Assembly (NCBI GenBank): GCA_907163345.1
Contig: CAJQUN010000056.1
Span: 1,116,001-1,180,000 of the forward strand
Direction: 5' to 3'
DNA: 64,000 bases
Source: Haberlea rhodopensis
Taxonomy: Eukaryota > Streptophyta > Magnoliopsida > Lamiales > Gesneriaceae
The position numbers and the translations under genes were made by a program. Below the pieces are notes generated by a model, which was not told the origin of the DNA, searched no databases, and was given only the letters and a program-made list of their open reading frames with translations. How positions within the stretch are numbered: the first letter of the stretch is position 1; each line of letters begins with the position of its first letter. Below, piece by piece: positions 32,794 to 44,805 of the stretch.

Positions 32794-33541
32794 TTAGGCG
32801 TCAAGCCCTTGGTTAATGGGTCTACTAGCATAGAGTATGTCCCTATATGTTTTTATAGAAATCTGTTTATCCTGAACTCTTTCCTTAACAACCAGAAACT
32901 TAATGTCAATAAACTTTGACTTGCTTGAGCTCATAGTATTGTTGGAGTAAAGCACTGCTGAGTTATTGTCACAATAAATCTTTAATGAATTGGCAATGCC
33001 ATCTATCACTCTCAGCCCAGTGACAAGGTTCTGTAGCCATATCGCATGGCTAGATGCCTCATAGCAAGCAATAAACTCAGCAGCCATGGTCGAAGAAGCT
33101 ACAAGAGTCTGTTTAGCAGACTTCCATGATATAGCTCCTCCAACCAACATAAAAAATGTATCCTGATGTGGAGCGCCTGCTATCTTGGCATCCAGAAAAG
33201 TCGGAGTCAGAGAACCCGATGATCTCTAAACTATCTGATCTCCGATAAGTGAGCATGTAGCCTTTTGTTCTCCTCAAATAACGCATAACATGTTTGGCTG
33301 CCTTCCAATGTTGCATATCCGAATCAATTAAATATCTGCCTGAAACTCCCACAATTAATGCAATATCGGGACGAGTACAAACTTGAGCATACATCAAACT
33401 CCCTATTGCTGACGCATAAGGAATCTTCGGCATCTCTTCTCTTTCAAGGTCATTACTGAGGCACTGTTTGAGACTAAATTTGTCTCCTTTAGCAATGGGC
33501 ATGTCTCCCGGTTTACTCTCTTTCATGCCAAATCTGCTCAA
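32794..33541 (-). pseudogene. Copia D RNase H and RT end
   Basis: Two frames, 33113-33541 and 32794-33150. The first has the RT tail MPKIPYASAIGSLMYAQVC and a TSGYIF region with GFSDSDFSG. The second has ISWKSAKQTLVASSTMAAEF and YCDNNSAV, the Copia RNase H pattern. A frame change near 33130 separates them. Confidence 0.85.
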
Positions 33542-33545
33542 AACC

Positions 33546-34107
33546 TTATCGATATAGCTCTTTTGTGATAACCCAAGGATACCTCAAGAACGATCTCTTA
33601 GTATCTGAATCCATAATACAAGAGGCATCTTCAAGATCTTTTGTTTCAAAATTCTTTGTCAGAAATTTATTGGTTACATGTAGTAGGGCAATATCACCAC
33701 TAGCGAACAGAATGTAATCGACATATAATACCAGGAATATATATTTACTCCCACTAAACTTGTGATATACACAATCATCAACAACATTCGCCTCAAAACC
33801 GTACGAGGTGATGACTTGATGGAACTTGTGATACCATTGACGGGAAGCTTGTTTGAGACCATAGATGGATTTCTTCAGCTTACATACCATAGACTTTGGA
33901 TCTCCCGATACAAAAGTTTTCAGGTTGTACCATATAAATTGTCTCATCAATGTTTCCATTTAGAAACACAGTCTTGACATCCATCTGAAAGCCTTTGGCG
34001 ACTAGATGAGCTGTATATCTCTCGACATTGTCCTTTGAATCCCTTTTGGTTTTAAATATCCATTTGCAACCAATGGGTTTCATACCTTTCGAGATCCAAG
34101 ACGTCAT
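33546..34107 (-). pseudogene. Copia D reverse transcriptase, catalytic box altered
   Basis: Contains IGCKWIFKTKRDSKDN, DVKTVFLNGNIDETIYMVQP and KKSIYGLKQASRQWYHKF. The catalytic box reads LYVDYILFASGD: the second aspartate of YVDD is Tyr, which should abolish polymerase activity. Two overlapping frames show one frame change near 33900. Confidence 0.88.
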
Positions 34108-34205
34108 TGTCTTTCTTGGATTTCAACTCATCTTTCATGGCATCAACCACTTCTGAGAATTAGAACTCCGCATGGCTTGACAGAAGTTGATCGGACCATC
34201 CTCTA

Positions 34206-35230
34206 TTAAACCAATGTCATCCTCATGTTCTTGGAGAAAGACGATAAAATCATCTGGTATCGCATTTCTCCTCTCTTAGTGGATCTCCTTAGTGGCACTT
34301 CTTGAGGTTGTTGAGTTTGTTCCATAGGTGGTGATTGAGGAAGAATCTCATTGTTGTCTTGGTCTTGAACAATGTCAGGGATAATGGCCTGAACATCGTC
34401 ATTTAGTGTCGAACTTGTGTCTTGAATAGCAATAGGTATTGAGACCTGACTACCATCAATAACAGATTCTTCTTCAAAGACAACATTCCTTATATGTCCT
34501 TCCCCTCCAAACTCCATATCCTCAAGGAATCTTGTGTTTCCCGTTTCAAAGAAGGATCTTGATGTGGGATTGTAAAACTTGTAGCCCCGAGAGCATTCAG
34601 CATAACCAACAAAATAACAGCTAACCGTTATTGAGTCCAGTTTTCCTTCGAGTGGCCTATAAGGTCGTGCCTTAGCTGGACAACCCCAAATGTACAAATG
34701 CCTTATGCTAGGCCTTTTGCCAGTCCACAGTTCATAAGGGGTTCTGGAAACTGCTTTACTTGGTACTCTGTTAAGAATATATACTGCAGTCTTTAAAGCT
34801 TCTCCCCATAATGACTCTGGCAAGGAGGAATGACTAATCATACTCCTTACCATATCCTTAAGAGTCCGGTTTCATCGCTCTGCAACACCGTTCATGTTGG
34901 GTTTGCCCGGCATGGTGTATTGTGGAACAATTCCACATTCATTGAAAACTTTGCGAAGGGTCCTGGACGTTGTTCTCCTGATCCATTACCTTCCTTAGTG
35001 TTCACCGCCACAGTCAGATTTGACAGCCTTTATTTTCTTTCCAAGTTGAAGTTCAACTTCAACTTTGAAAGACTTGAAAACGTCTAGGTATTGTGACTTC
35101 TCATGTATTAAATATAGGTAACCAAATCTAGAGTAATCGTCTGTGAACGTAATGAAGTACTGTTGTCCATTCCATGAAGTTGTAGGGAATGGACCACATA
35201 TATCAGTATTATTAGTTCTAAGACGTTTTA
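34206..35230 (-). pseudogene. Copia D integrase core and C-terminal part
   Basis: 34206-34853 reads MVRSMISHSSLPESLWGEAL and YELWTGKRPSIRHLYIWGCP, then an acidic linker. The preceding core, about 34860-35230, is scattered over several frames with stops. Confidence 0.8.
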
Positions 35231-35234
35231 GTCT

Positions 35235-35910
35235 CTATGCACCTAATTTTCTAATGTTTGTTTGTTTTCCGTTGATGCACTCAATACAAACTTGAAAGTT
35301 TGTCAAATCTAGGGATACAAGAATTCCATCAGAAACAAGCCTCTGAATTCTTTGTTTAGAGATATGACCTAAACACTTGTGCCATAAGTTGGCGGAATTC
35401 TCACTTAATTTTCGCTTTGTACCATGTGAACTTGTTTGCCGTATTTCGTTATGGGAACTAACAATATCAAACATATATAGATTATCAATCAAATAACTGG
35501 AACCAACAAAATTTGAATTTTGATAGACTAACTTTATTATTTCCAAATGAACAAGAAAAACCTTATTTGTCCAAACTAGAAATATAAATTAAATTCCGTC
35601 TAAAAGATGGTGCAACAAATGTCTCAAATAAATCCAAATAAAAACCAGTTTTTAATTGCAATCTAAAAGTCTCTATAGCCTGCACTGCAACTTTATTGAC
35701 ATCCCCCACAAAGATTAATCTTTCGGCATCACGGGGCGGCCGACAGTATAGGCAATTCTGCATAGACATACTTATGTGAGTAGTAGCACCAGAATCTACC
35801 CACCAAGTATCCTTAGGTACATGAGTTAAATTAACTTCAGAACAAACCAACGTTAGAAGCATACCCTTCTTTACACACCAAGCGGCGTACTTGGAACACT
35901 CTTTCTTCAT
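35235..35910 (-). pseudogene. Copia D protease and integrase zinc region
   Basis: 35563-35910 holds the protease motif WWVDSGATTHIS. 35235-35546 holds LWHKCLGHISKQRIQRLVS with CIECINGKQTN, the integrase HHCC finger. They are separated by a frame change near 35555. Confidence 0.85.
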
Positions 35911-36016
35911 GTGTCACGGCTTCTTACAGAAGTAACAGGTAAATCTCTCATTCTATTTCTATAGTTTCTTCTATTGAGAAGATCCTTTTGCAGTATCCTT
36001 AGCTCTCTTTCTTTTC

Positions 36017-36660
36017 TTATCTGAGAGGTTGAGGCCGAACACTCTCAGTCTTATCTCGCCGTTGTCTCTCTTCCTCTTGCACACAGTGAGATATAAGCTC
36101 GTTGATGGACCATTTGTCCTTCTGAGTGTTATAACTCACTTTGAATTGCCCAAAGTGCGCAGGAAGTGGGATCAAAACTAAGTGCACAAGCAAGTCCTCA
36201 GACAGCTCCAACTTAAGCGACTTTAGTTTTGATGCAACATGAGACATCTCCATTATGTACTCCCTTATGTTCCCTTTGCCCTTATATTTCATCGCAACAA
36301 GTTTTGCCAAAAGGCTACTCGCCTCTGATTTTTCATTCTTGGCAAAATATTGCTCAATTTCCTTCAGGAACTTCTTGGCGCTCTTGCCCTCGGTAATAGA
36401 GATGCGAAACGTTTTGGAATGAAACGCTTCATGATCATCAAGCACATTCGATTAGAGCGATCCCACTTTTCTATTTTACCCTAATTAGGCTTTTTCGGAG
36501 TGCCAATGGGCTCGTCTGACCGAAGTGCGAGATCTAAATCCATACAACCGAGTACAATTTCCACGGTTTCTTTCCAGACCTTAAAGTTCATCCCATTCAG
36601 CATTGAGATATTGTTAACTTTGGCAGAAACATTTGTAGCAGTAGCAATATAAACTGAATG
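36017..36660 (-). pseudogene. Copia D gag
   Basis: The frame 36017-36445 matches the plant Copia gag domain (KLVAMKYKGKGNIREYIMEM, ending RRDKTESVRPQ). Upstream to about 36660, out of frame or behind a stop, come LNGMNFKVWKETVEIVLGCM and DRSNRMCLMIMKR, the gag N-terminus. It packages element RNA in intact copies. Confidence 0.82.
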
Positions 36661-37009
36661 AAGAACAAAATAACTATTTCAATTTTTGCTCAAAAAATCC
36701 CGTATTGGGGAACCCATCCCAAGATTCCTTGCACAACATTAATTTCCAGTCTTTGGACATAGAAATTAACTGTAAGTGGTACTCTCAACGTCATAATCAA
36801 ACATTGATAATAAATCATGTCAAACAATAGCCTATCTTTGGATTGACTATTATTCACATGGAAAGCTTTATAATCATCACATATTTATTACGACATGTGT
36901 ATTTGTAATATGGTCAAACAGTAACCTTCCTTTGGGCCGATTACAGTTCACATAAAATTACAAACACACAAATATCTTTATATGGGCCGTTCATAATTCG
37001 CATAATTAC

Positions 37010-38533
37010 TGATCGCTTTTATTTTAAACAATTATTTCTCAGTGTAGCGATTCTACCGCAAGTGCACGGTGTCAAGTTTTAGTATAGTGATATATAAGAA
37101 ATGATGCGAACCCACAGGGACTAACGTATAAGTAGCAAATAAAATTAGCAAAATTATATTTACCCTACGAAAATATGATTAATTAACTAATTAAACTAAA
37201 GAATTAAAAACTCAAACATAAAACAACTCATTTGAAGATGCGAAGGAATTCCGCTCAAGAAATCTATCAAGATGTTCGTTCAATTGTATATCGTCAATGA
37301 TTTGTTTGTTAAAACAATTCCTTATCAATCAATTCTTAAGGTGACGGATTTCCGAATATAATCAATACACTCTCTCGAGCTGTATTGAAACTAGTAATAA
37401 ATTGACGCAAGTAACTCTCGTTCACTTAAACCAATTTAATACTGAATAAATCTCTATGAAAAACGTTGATCTTCAAAGCTTGCAATCTAAAGTGACCACG
37501 TATGTGATTTAATCTCTCGATCTAAATCTTAAACATACACCATGAATTATTTTAGCGTATTATAATTTTATCTCTCAATCTCAATTATAATTCACAAATT
37601 TCAATCAAAGGTAGCTAGGCTTTGATAGCATGAAGCATATAATTCATGATCAAAAGATAATGATTCACTCAAACACAACCAAATCAAAGATTCAAACACA
37701 AAATTCCTTAAACTTGATAGAATAAACCAGATTAAATTCAAATCAAATTTAACAAGATGTTTAATCGTCTCTCAACCTCAAAAACATCAAATAAATATGA
37801 AAATCAAATTAATCTAGAGTTTAGAAATACGATAAACGTAGGAGCAACTCCGTGCGTTGAACGATCTTTCTTCTCTCGCTTCCTTCCTTGCACTTCAAAG
37901 GATTCTTCAACCTTCTCTTGTTCCGGGCGGATGAAAGGCGGCTCAAGAATTGTTATTTAGGTCTGACTCTATTCAGAAATTTTTTTCCAATTTTCGTGCC
38001 TCTATTCCTTATTTATAGAGGAAGGGAGATATGGAAGTGTTTCCAAAAATCAGACCAAATCAAGACTTTTATTTTCAGAAAATTCTCTGTCTCGATCGAT
38101 CGGATGATATGTCTCGATCGATCGAGCGCCTTCAGCTTCCGAGTATGAGTTTCTCTGCCTCGCTCGATCGATCGAGTTGAAGCTTCCGATCGATCGAGCT
38201 TTCTTCACATTTTCTTGCCAACTCTCTGCCTCTCTCGATCGATCGAGAAGGTTTATCCGATCGATCGAGCTCTGAAATAAAATGTTGGCCAAAACTTCTG
38301 CCTTTGTCGATCGATCGACCTCCTGTTCCGATTGATCGAGATTGCCAGAACTCAAATTCTTCGTTTATTGGCTTGATTTGATCCGTTTTATTCCTTGTAG
38401 ATCAATTCTTCCACATTCCACCTAGATTCCTGAAACAATCAAATAAATACCAAAAAACATAACATCTTCACGGAATCTACAAGAAAATATATATAAATCA
38501 AAGCCCAAATACGCGTAATAATCAACCCTATCA
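37010..38533 (-). repeat. 3' LTR of element B
   Basis: TGATCGCTTTTATTTT to AACCCTATCA. The minus-strand TATA box CCTCTATAAATAAGG lies around 38008-38022. The dyad array at 38091-38341 lies just upstream of it in element orientation. The first 50 bases closely match the LTR ends of element A. Confidence 0.9.
38091..38341. repeat. Paired CGATCGATCG dyad array, element B LTR copy
   Basis: Eight sites start at 38093/38115, 38165/38187, 38236/38258 and 38309/38330. In-pair distances are 22, 22, 22 and 21 bp, with pairs 71-73 bp apart. TCTGCCT precedes three of the four pairs on the plus strand. Confidence 0.92.
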
Positions 38534-39370
38534 ACTCCCCCAAACTTAGATTTGATCGTCCTCAAGCAAACATTAAGATCAAAATGCAGAGTTCATCATC
38601 AATACTTTGAATGAATTAACTTAGCAACTCAAATGTAGTAGCTCAGAAATCCCACTAATACTTCAATCATAAGTCTATCCAAAAATTAACAAGAAGTGTT
38701 TTCTCCTAAGCCAAGCAATATATCACAAAAGCGGAACGTGCGTGTGTGTTCATGTCAATCATGAGTTTCATATATACTTTTAGGATCAAATAATGTTATT
38801 AAACTCAAAATCAAGATTTACTTTTAAACACTTCATAGGCCTACTTTTCAAACACTTCTCCACTAATGTAGTTATTCCCTAGACTTGGATTAATAGGTCT
38901 TTTAAAGCTTGTAATGTTTGGCCTAGGTGTTTGGCTTCAAAGAAAAGATAGGGAAATACAAAGAAGAGAGTATAAAAGATAGGGAAATACAAAGAAGAGA
39001 GTATAATCTTTGAAGATTCAAATTTTTTTTGCACACTTTGAGCTTCTCTTCTTTTTTCTAGCCTTGGCCACTTTGGGTCTTATTTATTCACTTTTTTCTC
39101 AAGGCTTTTTCTATCTTTTTCTTTTCTCATTCATCAATTTTTTTTTTCAATAAGCTCATCAAAGTTTAGCAATTCAAGTGCATCTAATGAGACTCATTAT
39201 ACTCCCTCAGGGTGAAGATAAAAATATCCAATTTAGGATCAAGCAGGTGGGTATAATGAGGTTGCCAAAAAAATTTGTTGAATGGGGCTAATAGTATCAA
39301 ACATACTCCATTCTTTTATCATTTAGGCTCAAATTAGGGAACTAGAGATTGATATCAACGTGGTAAGCTT
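38534..39370 (-). other. Non-coding 3' part of element B, outer piece
   Basis: Begins with the polypurine tract (38534-38547, complement of ACTCCCCCAAACTT). No gene. It contains a tandem duplication of about 31 bp near 38946-39005 (AGATAGGGAAATACAAAG twice). Clearly related to the non-coding part of element A. Confidence 0.8.
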
Positions 39371-39677
39371 TAGGGGTGCTTACCGGTTGGAACCGGTCCG
39401 GTCCGGACCGGAACCGGCCGGTTCCGGACCCGTTATGGGCGGAACCGGTCCGGTCCGTTAAGGATCCGGATCGAACCGGTTCCGGTTCCAACCGATTCCG
39501 GTTTGGTCCGGATCCTTAACGATTTTTCAATTTTTTTTTATGTTGTACATTTTTCTTCAATGATGTTCATCACAAATTCAATATATTTCTTCTTCATTTC
39601 ATAATATAGATGCATACAAATAATTGTAAAGACATGACAATTGAAAATCTAAATAAAAAAATATTACAATTTAGTAC

Positions 39678-41897
39678 TTAGCAGTCTTCATAATTGATAA
39701 GTATTGTTTTGGCGTTCTCTTCTTCTTGCTCGTCATAATGATTTACGAATTCGTCAACCGTCCCATCTCTTCTATTTTTGCATTCAGCTTCAAACCAATC
39801 TTTAAGTAACGTGAGCATGCATAACGAATCAGCTGATAGACTACTTCTGTAGTCTCCAATAATACGGCCGCATGTTGAGAATGCCGATTCAGAAGCGACG
39901 CTTGAAGCTTGTGCAGCATACACGTCTCTAGCCATTTTGGCTAAGATAGGGAATTGTGCTGCATTGGACTTCCACCATTGTAAGACGTCGAAGTTGTCTT
40001 CGGTTAGAAATTGATAATTCAGATAAATTTGCAACTCAGTCGACGTGCTAGTAGAAGATCCTTTTCCCTTAAGTTTTTTCCTGCCCAGCATTCTAAGCAA
40101 ATTGATGCCCCCACCTTTAGATTGAGCTTGGGGTTGTTCTTCAACAGGCTTTTGTTGCGATTATTCACTTGCCTGTTGATTATAATACAATTGAAACATA
40201 TTTTGGAGAGATTGCATTGTAGACGTCTTTTGATCGTCAACAACCTTCCCCAAAAATTTAGCATAATATTCAAAAAATATCTCAAATGAAGATAAACATT
40301 GACTAGCATCTAGCAATGTTGCGATGCAGTGCACGGGTGGGATTTGTTCCCAATACTTTATAAATTTAGTTTCCATTGCACTAACAAAAGCATGCAAGTC
40401 ATAGTCATCTCTAAATTCTATAAATTTATCAAACATGTTAAATACTAAAGGAAGAAAATAAACGAAAGTTGGATAAGTAACACCAGAGAAACGATCCGTC
40501 GCTTCTTTGAAAGTACCTAACAATGATACACAATTTTCAACAAATTCCCAATCCTCATTAGTCAAATAAATACTTTGATCGCTATCAGGCATTTGATATG
40601 AATTATAAAATGGAGTTAAAATATCTTTGTAAGGTAACATAGCATTCAACATATTGTACAACGAATTCCACCTAGTTTCTATTGGTGATGGAAAAAGAAG
40701 ATGCTTTAACCATTATATAAACATAATTGTTTCCAATCACGCTTAACACGGCTCGTGCGTAACCATTTAGCGCAGTATTTCATTTTGTCAATACATGCTG
40801 AGTGATTGTCCTCATAACCAACTTTAACAGCCAAATTAATCACATGACATGCACATCTAACATGAAAAAAATACCATCAAGCATTGGTTTAAGATAGGTC
40901 TTTAAATCACGCATCGCAGCATTGTTATTCGCAGCATTGTCTAACGTGATTGAAAATACATTATCCTTAATTCCATAATGTCTACAAGTGTTGAATACAT
41001 ATTTAGCAATTACATAACCAGTATGTGCACAGTCTAACTCATCTAAAGACAAAATCCTTTTTTGCATACACCAATTATCATCAATCCAATGACAAGTGAC
41101 AACAAGATATGAATCAGAATTTACATTTGTCCAAATATCAGTTGTTAAACTAACCCTACAAGGCAAACTAGAAAGATGTTGAAACAATGTATTTCTATAT
41201 TCAACAAATACGTCCATACAATTTCTTTTTAGTGTGTGCCTGGAAATATGTTTAAACATGGGTTGTATAGACAAAGCAAATTCAATAAAACCATCACGTT
41301 CAGCTTGTATAAAAGGTAGTTCACATCTGATCACATATCTAACAAGTGACCTACGATTGCAGTTAAAATAAAATTCGTGCCAGTAAGAACATTAATTTGT
41401 GCTTGTGTTGCTTCTCGACCTAATGGTTGTAATGTTGTCTCATCAAAATTATATTTTTTTACTAAGTGTTTTTTAAATGTTCCGGTGCCTCCACGGGAAC
41501 CACCAGCTTTATATGAATACTGGATCTTACATAATTTACATATTGCAACAGATTCATTAGTACCTTCTTTTTGAGCGAGTTCAAAGTGATCCCATATCTT
41601 ACTTCTTTTGGCACGAGTAGGTTGTCTACTCGCTGCTGTAGTGGCTCCGGATGACTCCACATGTTGTCTTACTTGGGCAGCAACAGGTTCGGCAGGTTGT
41701 TCGGGTTGTTGTGGTTCGACATTCATAGAAGAACCATCAACATTGAGGTCAGCAAAAAAATCATAACTTTCATTTAACTCAGGAATTGGCACAGGCAAAT
41801 TCATTGCAGAAGATGAACTCAGTGATAGACGACCCGGAACGAGACCCCGACTACGACCCCGGCTACGACCAGCACCACTGCTAGATGAAGATGTCAT
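39678..41897 (-). pseudogene. hAT transposase, broken by frameshifts and stops
   Basis: Pieces on the minus strand, in order. 41331-41897: a Ser/Gly/Arg-rich start, then a BED finger with WDHF and CKLCKIQY. 40840-41334: catalytic region with LTTDIWTNVNSDSYLVVTCH. 40161-40661: middle region with WNSLYNMLNAML just upstream. 39678-40100: dimerisation domain with VLQWWKSNAAQFPILAKMAR and ASSVASESAFSTCGR. In the finger, HLVKKY has Tyr where relatives seem to have the second His. A frame change at 41331, another near 40860, a stop near 40720 and one near 40160 inactivate it. Intact relatives cut and paste the element by binding the TIRs. Confidence 0.88.
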
Positions 41898-42063
41898 TAT
41901 TATATAAGACTATAAGTAAATTGTAGATAGCACAATTGAGAGAAAAATATGAGAGTGAAGTATTTTTCGTTACAAGAATTGTTATGAAACAATACACAAC
42001 ACAACATCCCATATTTATAGTTTTTATTTTTTATTAAAATTTTTTTTTTTTAAAAAAATAAAA

Positions 42064-42150
42064 GTTAACGTTGGCAACGGCTCTAAGAGTCGTTGCCAAC
42101 GTTAACATTTGTTAACGTTGAAAAGAGGCAACGGCTATACAGCCGTTGCC
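42064..42150. repeat. Two strong inverted repeats inside the hAT right end
   Basis: 42064-42106 is a 43-bp hairpin whose 16-bp arms start GTTAACGTTGGCAACG. 42127-42150 is a second hairpin with GGCAACGGC arms sharing the word GGCAACGGC. They lie between the transposase start and the right terminus. Confidence 0.9.
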
Positions 42151-42385
42151 TCCTTCATTTTTTATTTTTTTTATTTTTTATTATTTTTTAACTACCGGTT
42201 CCGGTTCCGGAATCGGAACCAAATCGGTAGCACCGGAACCGACGGTGCTACCGGATTGGTTCTTCGGGACCGCCCCGGGGCGAACCGGAACCGTTAAGTC
42301 CGGTTCCAGTTTCAGATCGGACTTAACGGTCCGAATCCGGGCCGGTCCGGTTTGACCCGGCCCGGTAAGCACCCCTAGTAAGCTT

Positions 42386-42913
42386 GAAAGGCTCAAACGG
42401 TCCAAAGATCGCCTAAATCATTTCCAAGTCTAGTTCCTAACTATAAAATTTCGCCTCAAAGTGCTCTCACATAGGTTCAAACGAGTTTCAAGATCCTCAA
42501 GATAAATCATAGTTAACAAAATTGTTCCAATATACAATTCACTCAATCATGAGCCTAAAGTGCTCAAAATATTCCTCAATTTTTGAAATATTAACTCAAC
42601 TAAAGATATTCACAAACAAGTCAAAATCTTCAATACTTAAGTTGAGATGGGGATTAATATCATCATGTAATAACATTGTAGGTTTAATTCATTATTTCTA
42701 AATGATGAACTCATTTTCAAGAAAAAAAAAATTTTGTATGTGCCCAAAAATGATCTAATCTCATGATAAACTAGTCATGCAAGGAAGTAACACAAGAAAA
42801 CAGCAGAAACCAGTAAACAACCCCCCCCCCCCCCCAAACTTAGTACATGCATTGCCCTCAATGTATGGTAAACAATAAATGCAAAGGTAAAACACATACC
42901 TCGACGACGATCG
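42386..42913 (-). other. Non-coding 3' part of element B, inner piece
   Basis: Continues the sequence interrupted by the hAT element, with words shared with element A (AACGGTCCAAAGATCGCC). A 15-C run at 42821-42835 expands the second copy of the polypurine-like word; element A has five C there. Confidence 0.75.
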
Positions 42914-43125
42914 TCAGTAATCGTCGTCCTCATCATGCTCTGGAGGTGGTACTGGGTAATATGGCTCCTCAGGCTGGTATGGTGGGTGTGGCGGATAATC
43001 CGGTGGTGGTGGTTGATGGTATGGCGGGAATGGTCGAAATTGCGGCTCAGGCGGGAACTGAATATATGGGAAACCTTGGGCCAAGGCATTATTCCATGCA
43101 CATTGGTATTGCAGGTGCTCATTTA
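42914..43125 (-). pseudogene. C-terminal tail of the element B second ORF
   Basis: The minus strand reads a frame ending ...PPPEHDEDDDY and a TGA at 42914-42916. It is rich in Pro and Tyr (PPHPPYQPEEPYYPVPP) after a segment NEHLQYQCAWNNALAQGF. It is the end of the gene that begins at 53003; the Tekay element separates the two parts. Confidence 0.7.
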
Positions 43126-44060
43126 TCTAATACCCCCGAAATGTCATACAATTATGTGCTATGATGATGATTTACGATGTGTTTAAGGGAGTTGTGGTAC
43201 TTTTAAATGAGGGGTTATAATTATGTTATGATGATATGGTGTGGGAGGCATATTGAGTGTTTTAAGGGATGTATTAATTAAATAAAGATGAAAAAATATC
43301 GAGTTAGGATATTTTAATACACCGTGCTAAATACCGGGACACAATTAAACACCACATGACCACCCCAACCACACCACTCCCCCCCCCCCCCCCCCCCCCC
43401 CCCATATCTCGGCCACCCTCCCCCAAGTACAACCCTTCTCCACTTGTCCAACCCATGCCTCCACACCCCTCTTCCATGATTGATTTGTCAATCAATTCTC
43501 CTGCATCTCCTCCCTCCTTTCTCTCCCAAAATTGTCACCGAATGTGCTGCTGCTAGGAGAGAAAAGGGGATGGGTTTTAAGGGCTTTAAAAACCTTGCAA
43601 AAAGAGGAGCAAAAGGAGAGGGGTAAGACATACTCTGTTTTTCGGAGCTTTTGGGTGGGTTTGGTTTTGGTGGGATGATTTTTATGCATGCTAGTATATG
43701 TTTGAACGAAACCTTGGTATGAATGTTTATATGGAAGTATTATGAAGTTTCCAGCATGTTTGTTCGAGCATGTTACATATGTTATGTGTTGGTTTTCTTG
43801 TTATGAAAGTATGTGCTCGAGAATCTGGGCAGAACTGGCATGCCCTGTTTTCCTGAATTTTTGGATGAGGTTGAAGATCTTGATGATGTTATGATGCATG
43901 ATAGCTTAGGTTTTGTTAAACCTTTGATTTGAACACATGCATGGTAGTTTTATGAAGCTTATAACATTTTTGTTCAAGCATTTTTTACGCTTTATGAAGT
44001 AGAATGACAGTAGGAAATGAGGTGCTCGAAAATCTGGAGAAGTCCCGATTTTTCAGAGTG

Positions 44061-44287
44061 TTCGATCGATCGAGATTTTGATCCCGATCGATCGAGCGAA
44101 GCAGAAAGTTTAAAGCATGGTTTGAAATTCAGGTGCCGATCTATTAAAAGGATTTTCCGATCGATCGGTGAAGCTCCTCGATCGATCGGTAAAATATTTC
44201 GATCGATCGATCGAGGCAGAGAGTTTGGGTACTGTTATGCATATTTTCTCGATCGATCGAGACCTTGGGGCCGATCGATCGAGAGAG
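44061..44287. repeat. Paired CGATCGATCG dyad array, Tekay 5' LTR copy
   Basis: Sites start at 44063/44085, 44137/44158, 44179/44200 and 44250/44272. In-pair distances are 22, 21, 21 and 22 bp. GCAGA-type words follow the first, third and fourth pairs. One site (44137) is decayed here but is CGATCGATCG in the 3' LTR. Confidence 0.92.
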
Positions 44288-44579
44288 ACAGAATGTTAAA
44301 AAATATGATGATGATTTATTTTGTTAAGTTTATGGTATGAGATTGTATTGAGGCATCTAATATGGTATTATGTGGTTGTGTAGAACCATCCCAGGTACCA
44401 GCGCAATCAAGGAGATAGAGTTATCTACTTCTCCTCCTTTTAAAAAGGTACGTAAGAGACGTACGGGCATCGGACGGTAAAACACATCTCTACACTATGA
44501 CTATGCATTTATCGCATGAGTATTTACGATGAAATGATGATGTTTATATGATGTTTATATAATGATACGATGCTTATGA

Positions 44580-44805
44580 TGTGGTAAGATGCCACAGGGT
44601 AAGATGCCCATATGGTAAGAGGCCATACGATGTTTATGATGTGGTAAGATGCCACAGGGTAAGATGCCACAGGGTAAGAGGCCATACGATGTTTATGATG
44701 TGATAAGATGCCACAGGGTAAGATGTCCATATGGTAAGATGCCATACGATTGGGTAAGATGTCCATGTGGTAAGATGCCACACAATGGGGTAAGATGCCC
44801 TTATA
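44580..44805. repeat. GGTAAGATGCC tandem repeat in the Tekay LTR
   Basis: About a dozen 16-20 bp units of GGTAAGATGCCACAG / GGTAAGATGCCCATAT. The 3' LTR has fewer (51430-51590). The array varies between the two LTRs of one element. Confidence 0.85.

Larger units (their letters stand above)
31763..37009 (-). mobile_element. Copia element D, decayed and cut by element B
   Basis: Minus-strand Ty1/copia element with gag, protease, integrase, RT and RNase H pieces in Copia order. The 3' LTR is 31763-32293. The 5' side ends at 37009, where element B inserted, so its 5' LTR and PBS would lie beyond the window end. Frames are broken many times. Confidence 0.85.
39371..42377 (-). mobile_element. hAT transposon, 3.0 kb, with decayed transposase
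   Basis: Perfect TIRs: TAGGGGTGCTTACCGG at the left end and its exact complement at the right. They are flanked by the perfect 8-bp duplication gtaagctt (39363-39370, 42378-42385). A minus-strand transposase with BED finger and hAT C-terminal domain lies inside but is interrupted. Both ends have CCGGTTCC-type subterminal repeats. It inserted in the non-coding region of element B. Confidence 0.95.

Noticed and set aside
43356..43556. Proline-run ORF at 43356-43556 and the glycine-run ORF on the other strand
   Set aside because: Produced by translating the 25-C homopolymer in the Tekay LTR. The other LTR lacks it.
44017..44340. ORFs with repeated RSID peptides here, at 50854 and on the minus strand at 38050
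   Set aside because: The peptide repeats come from reading CGATCGATCG arrays. No start context, no homology and frames differ among copies.
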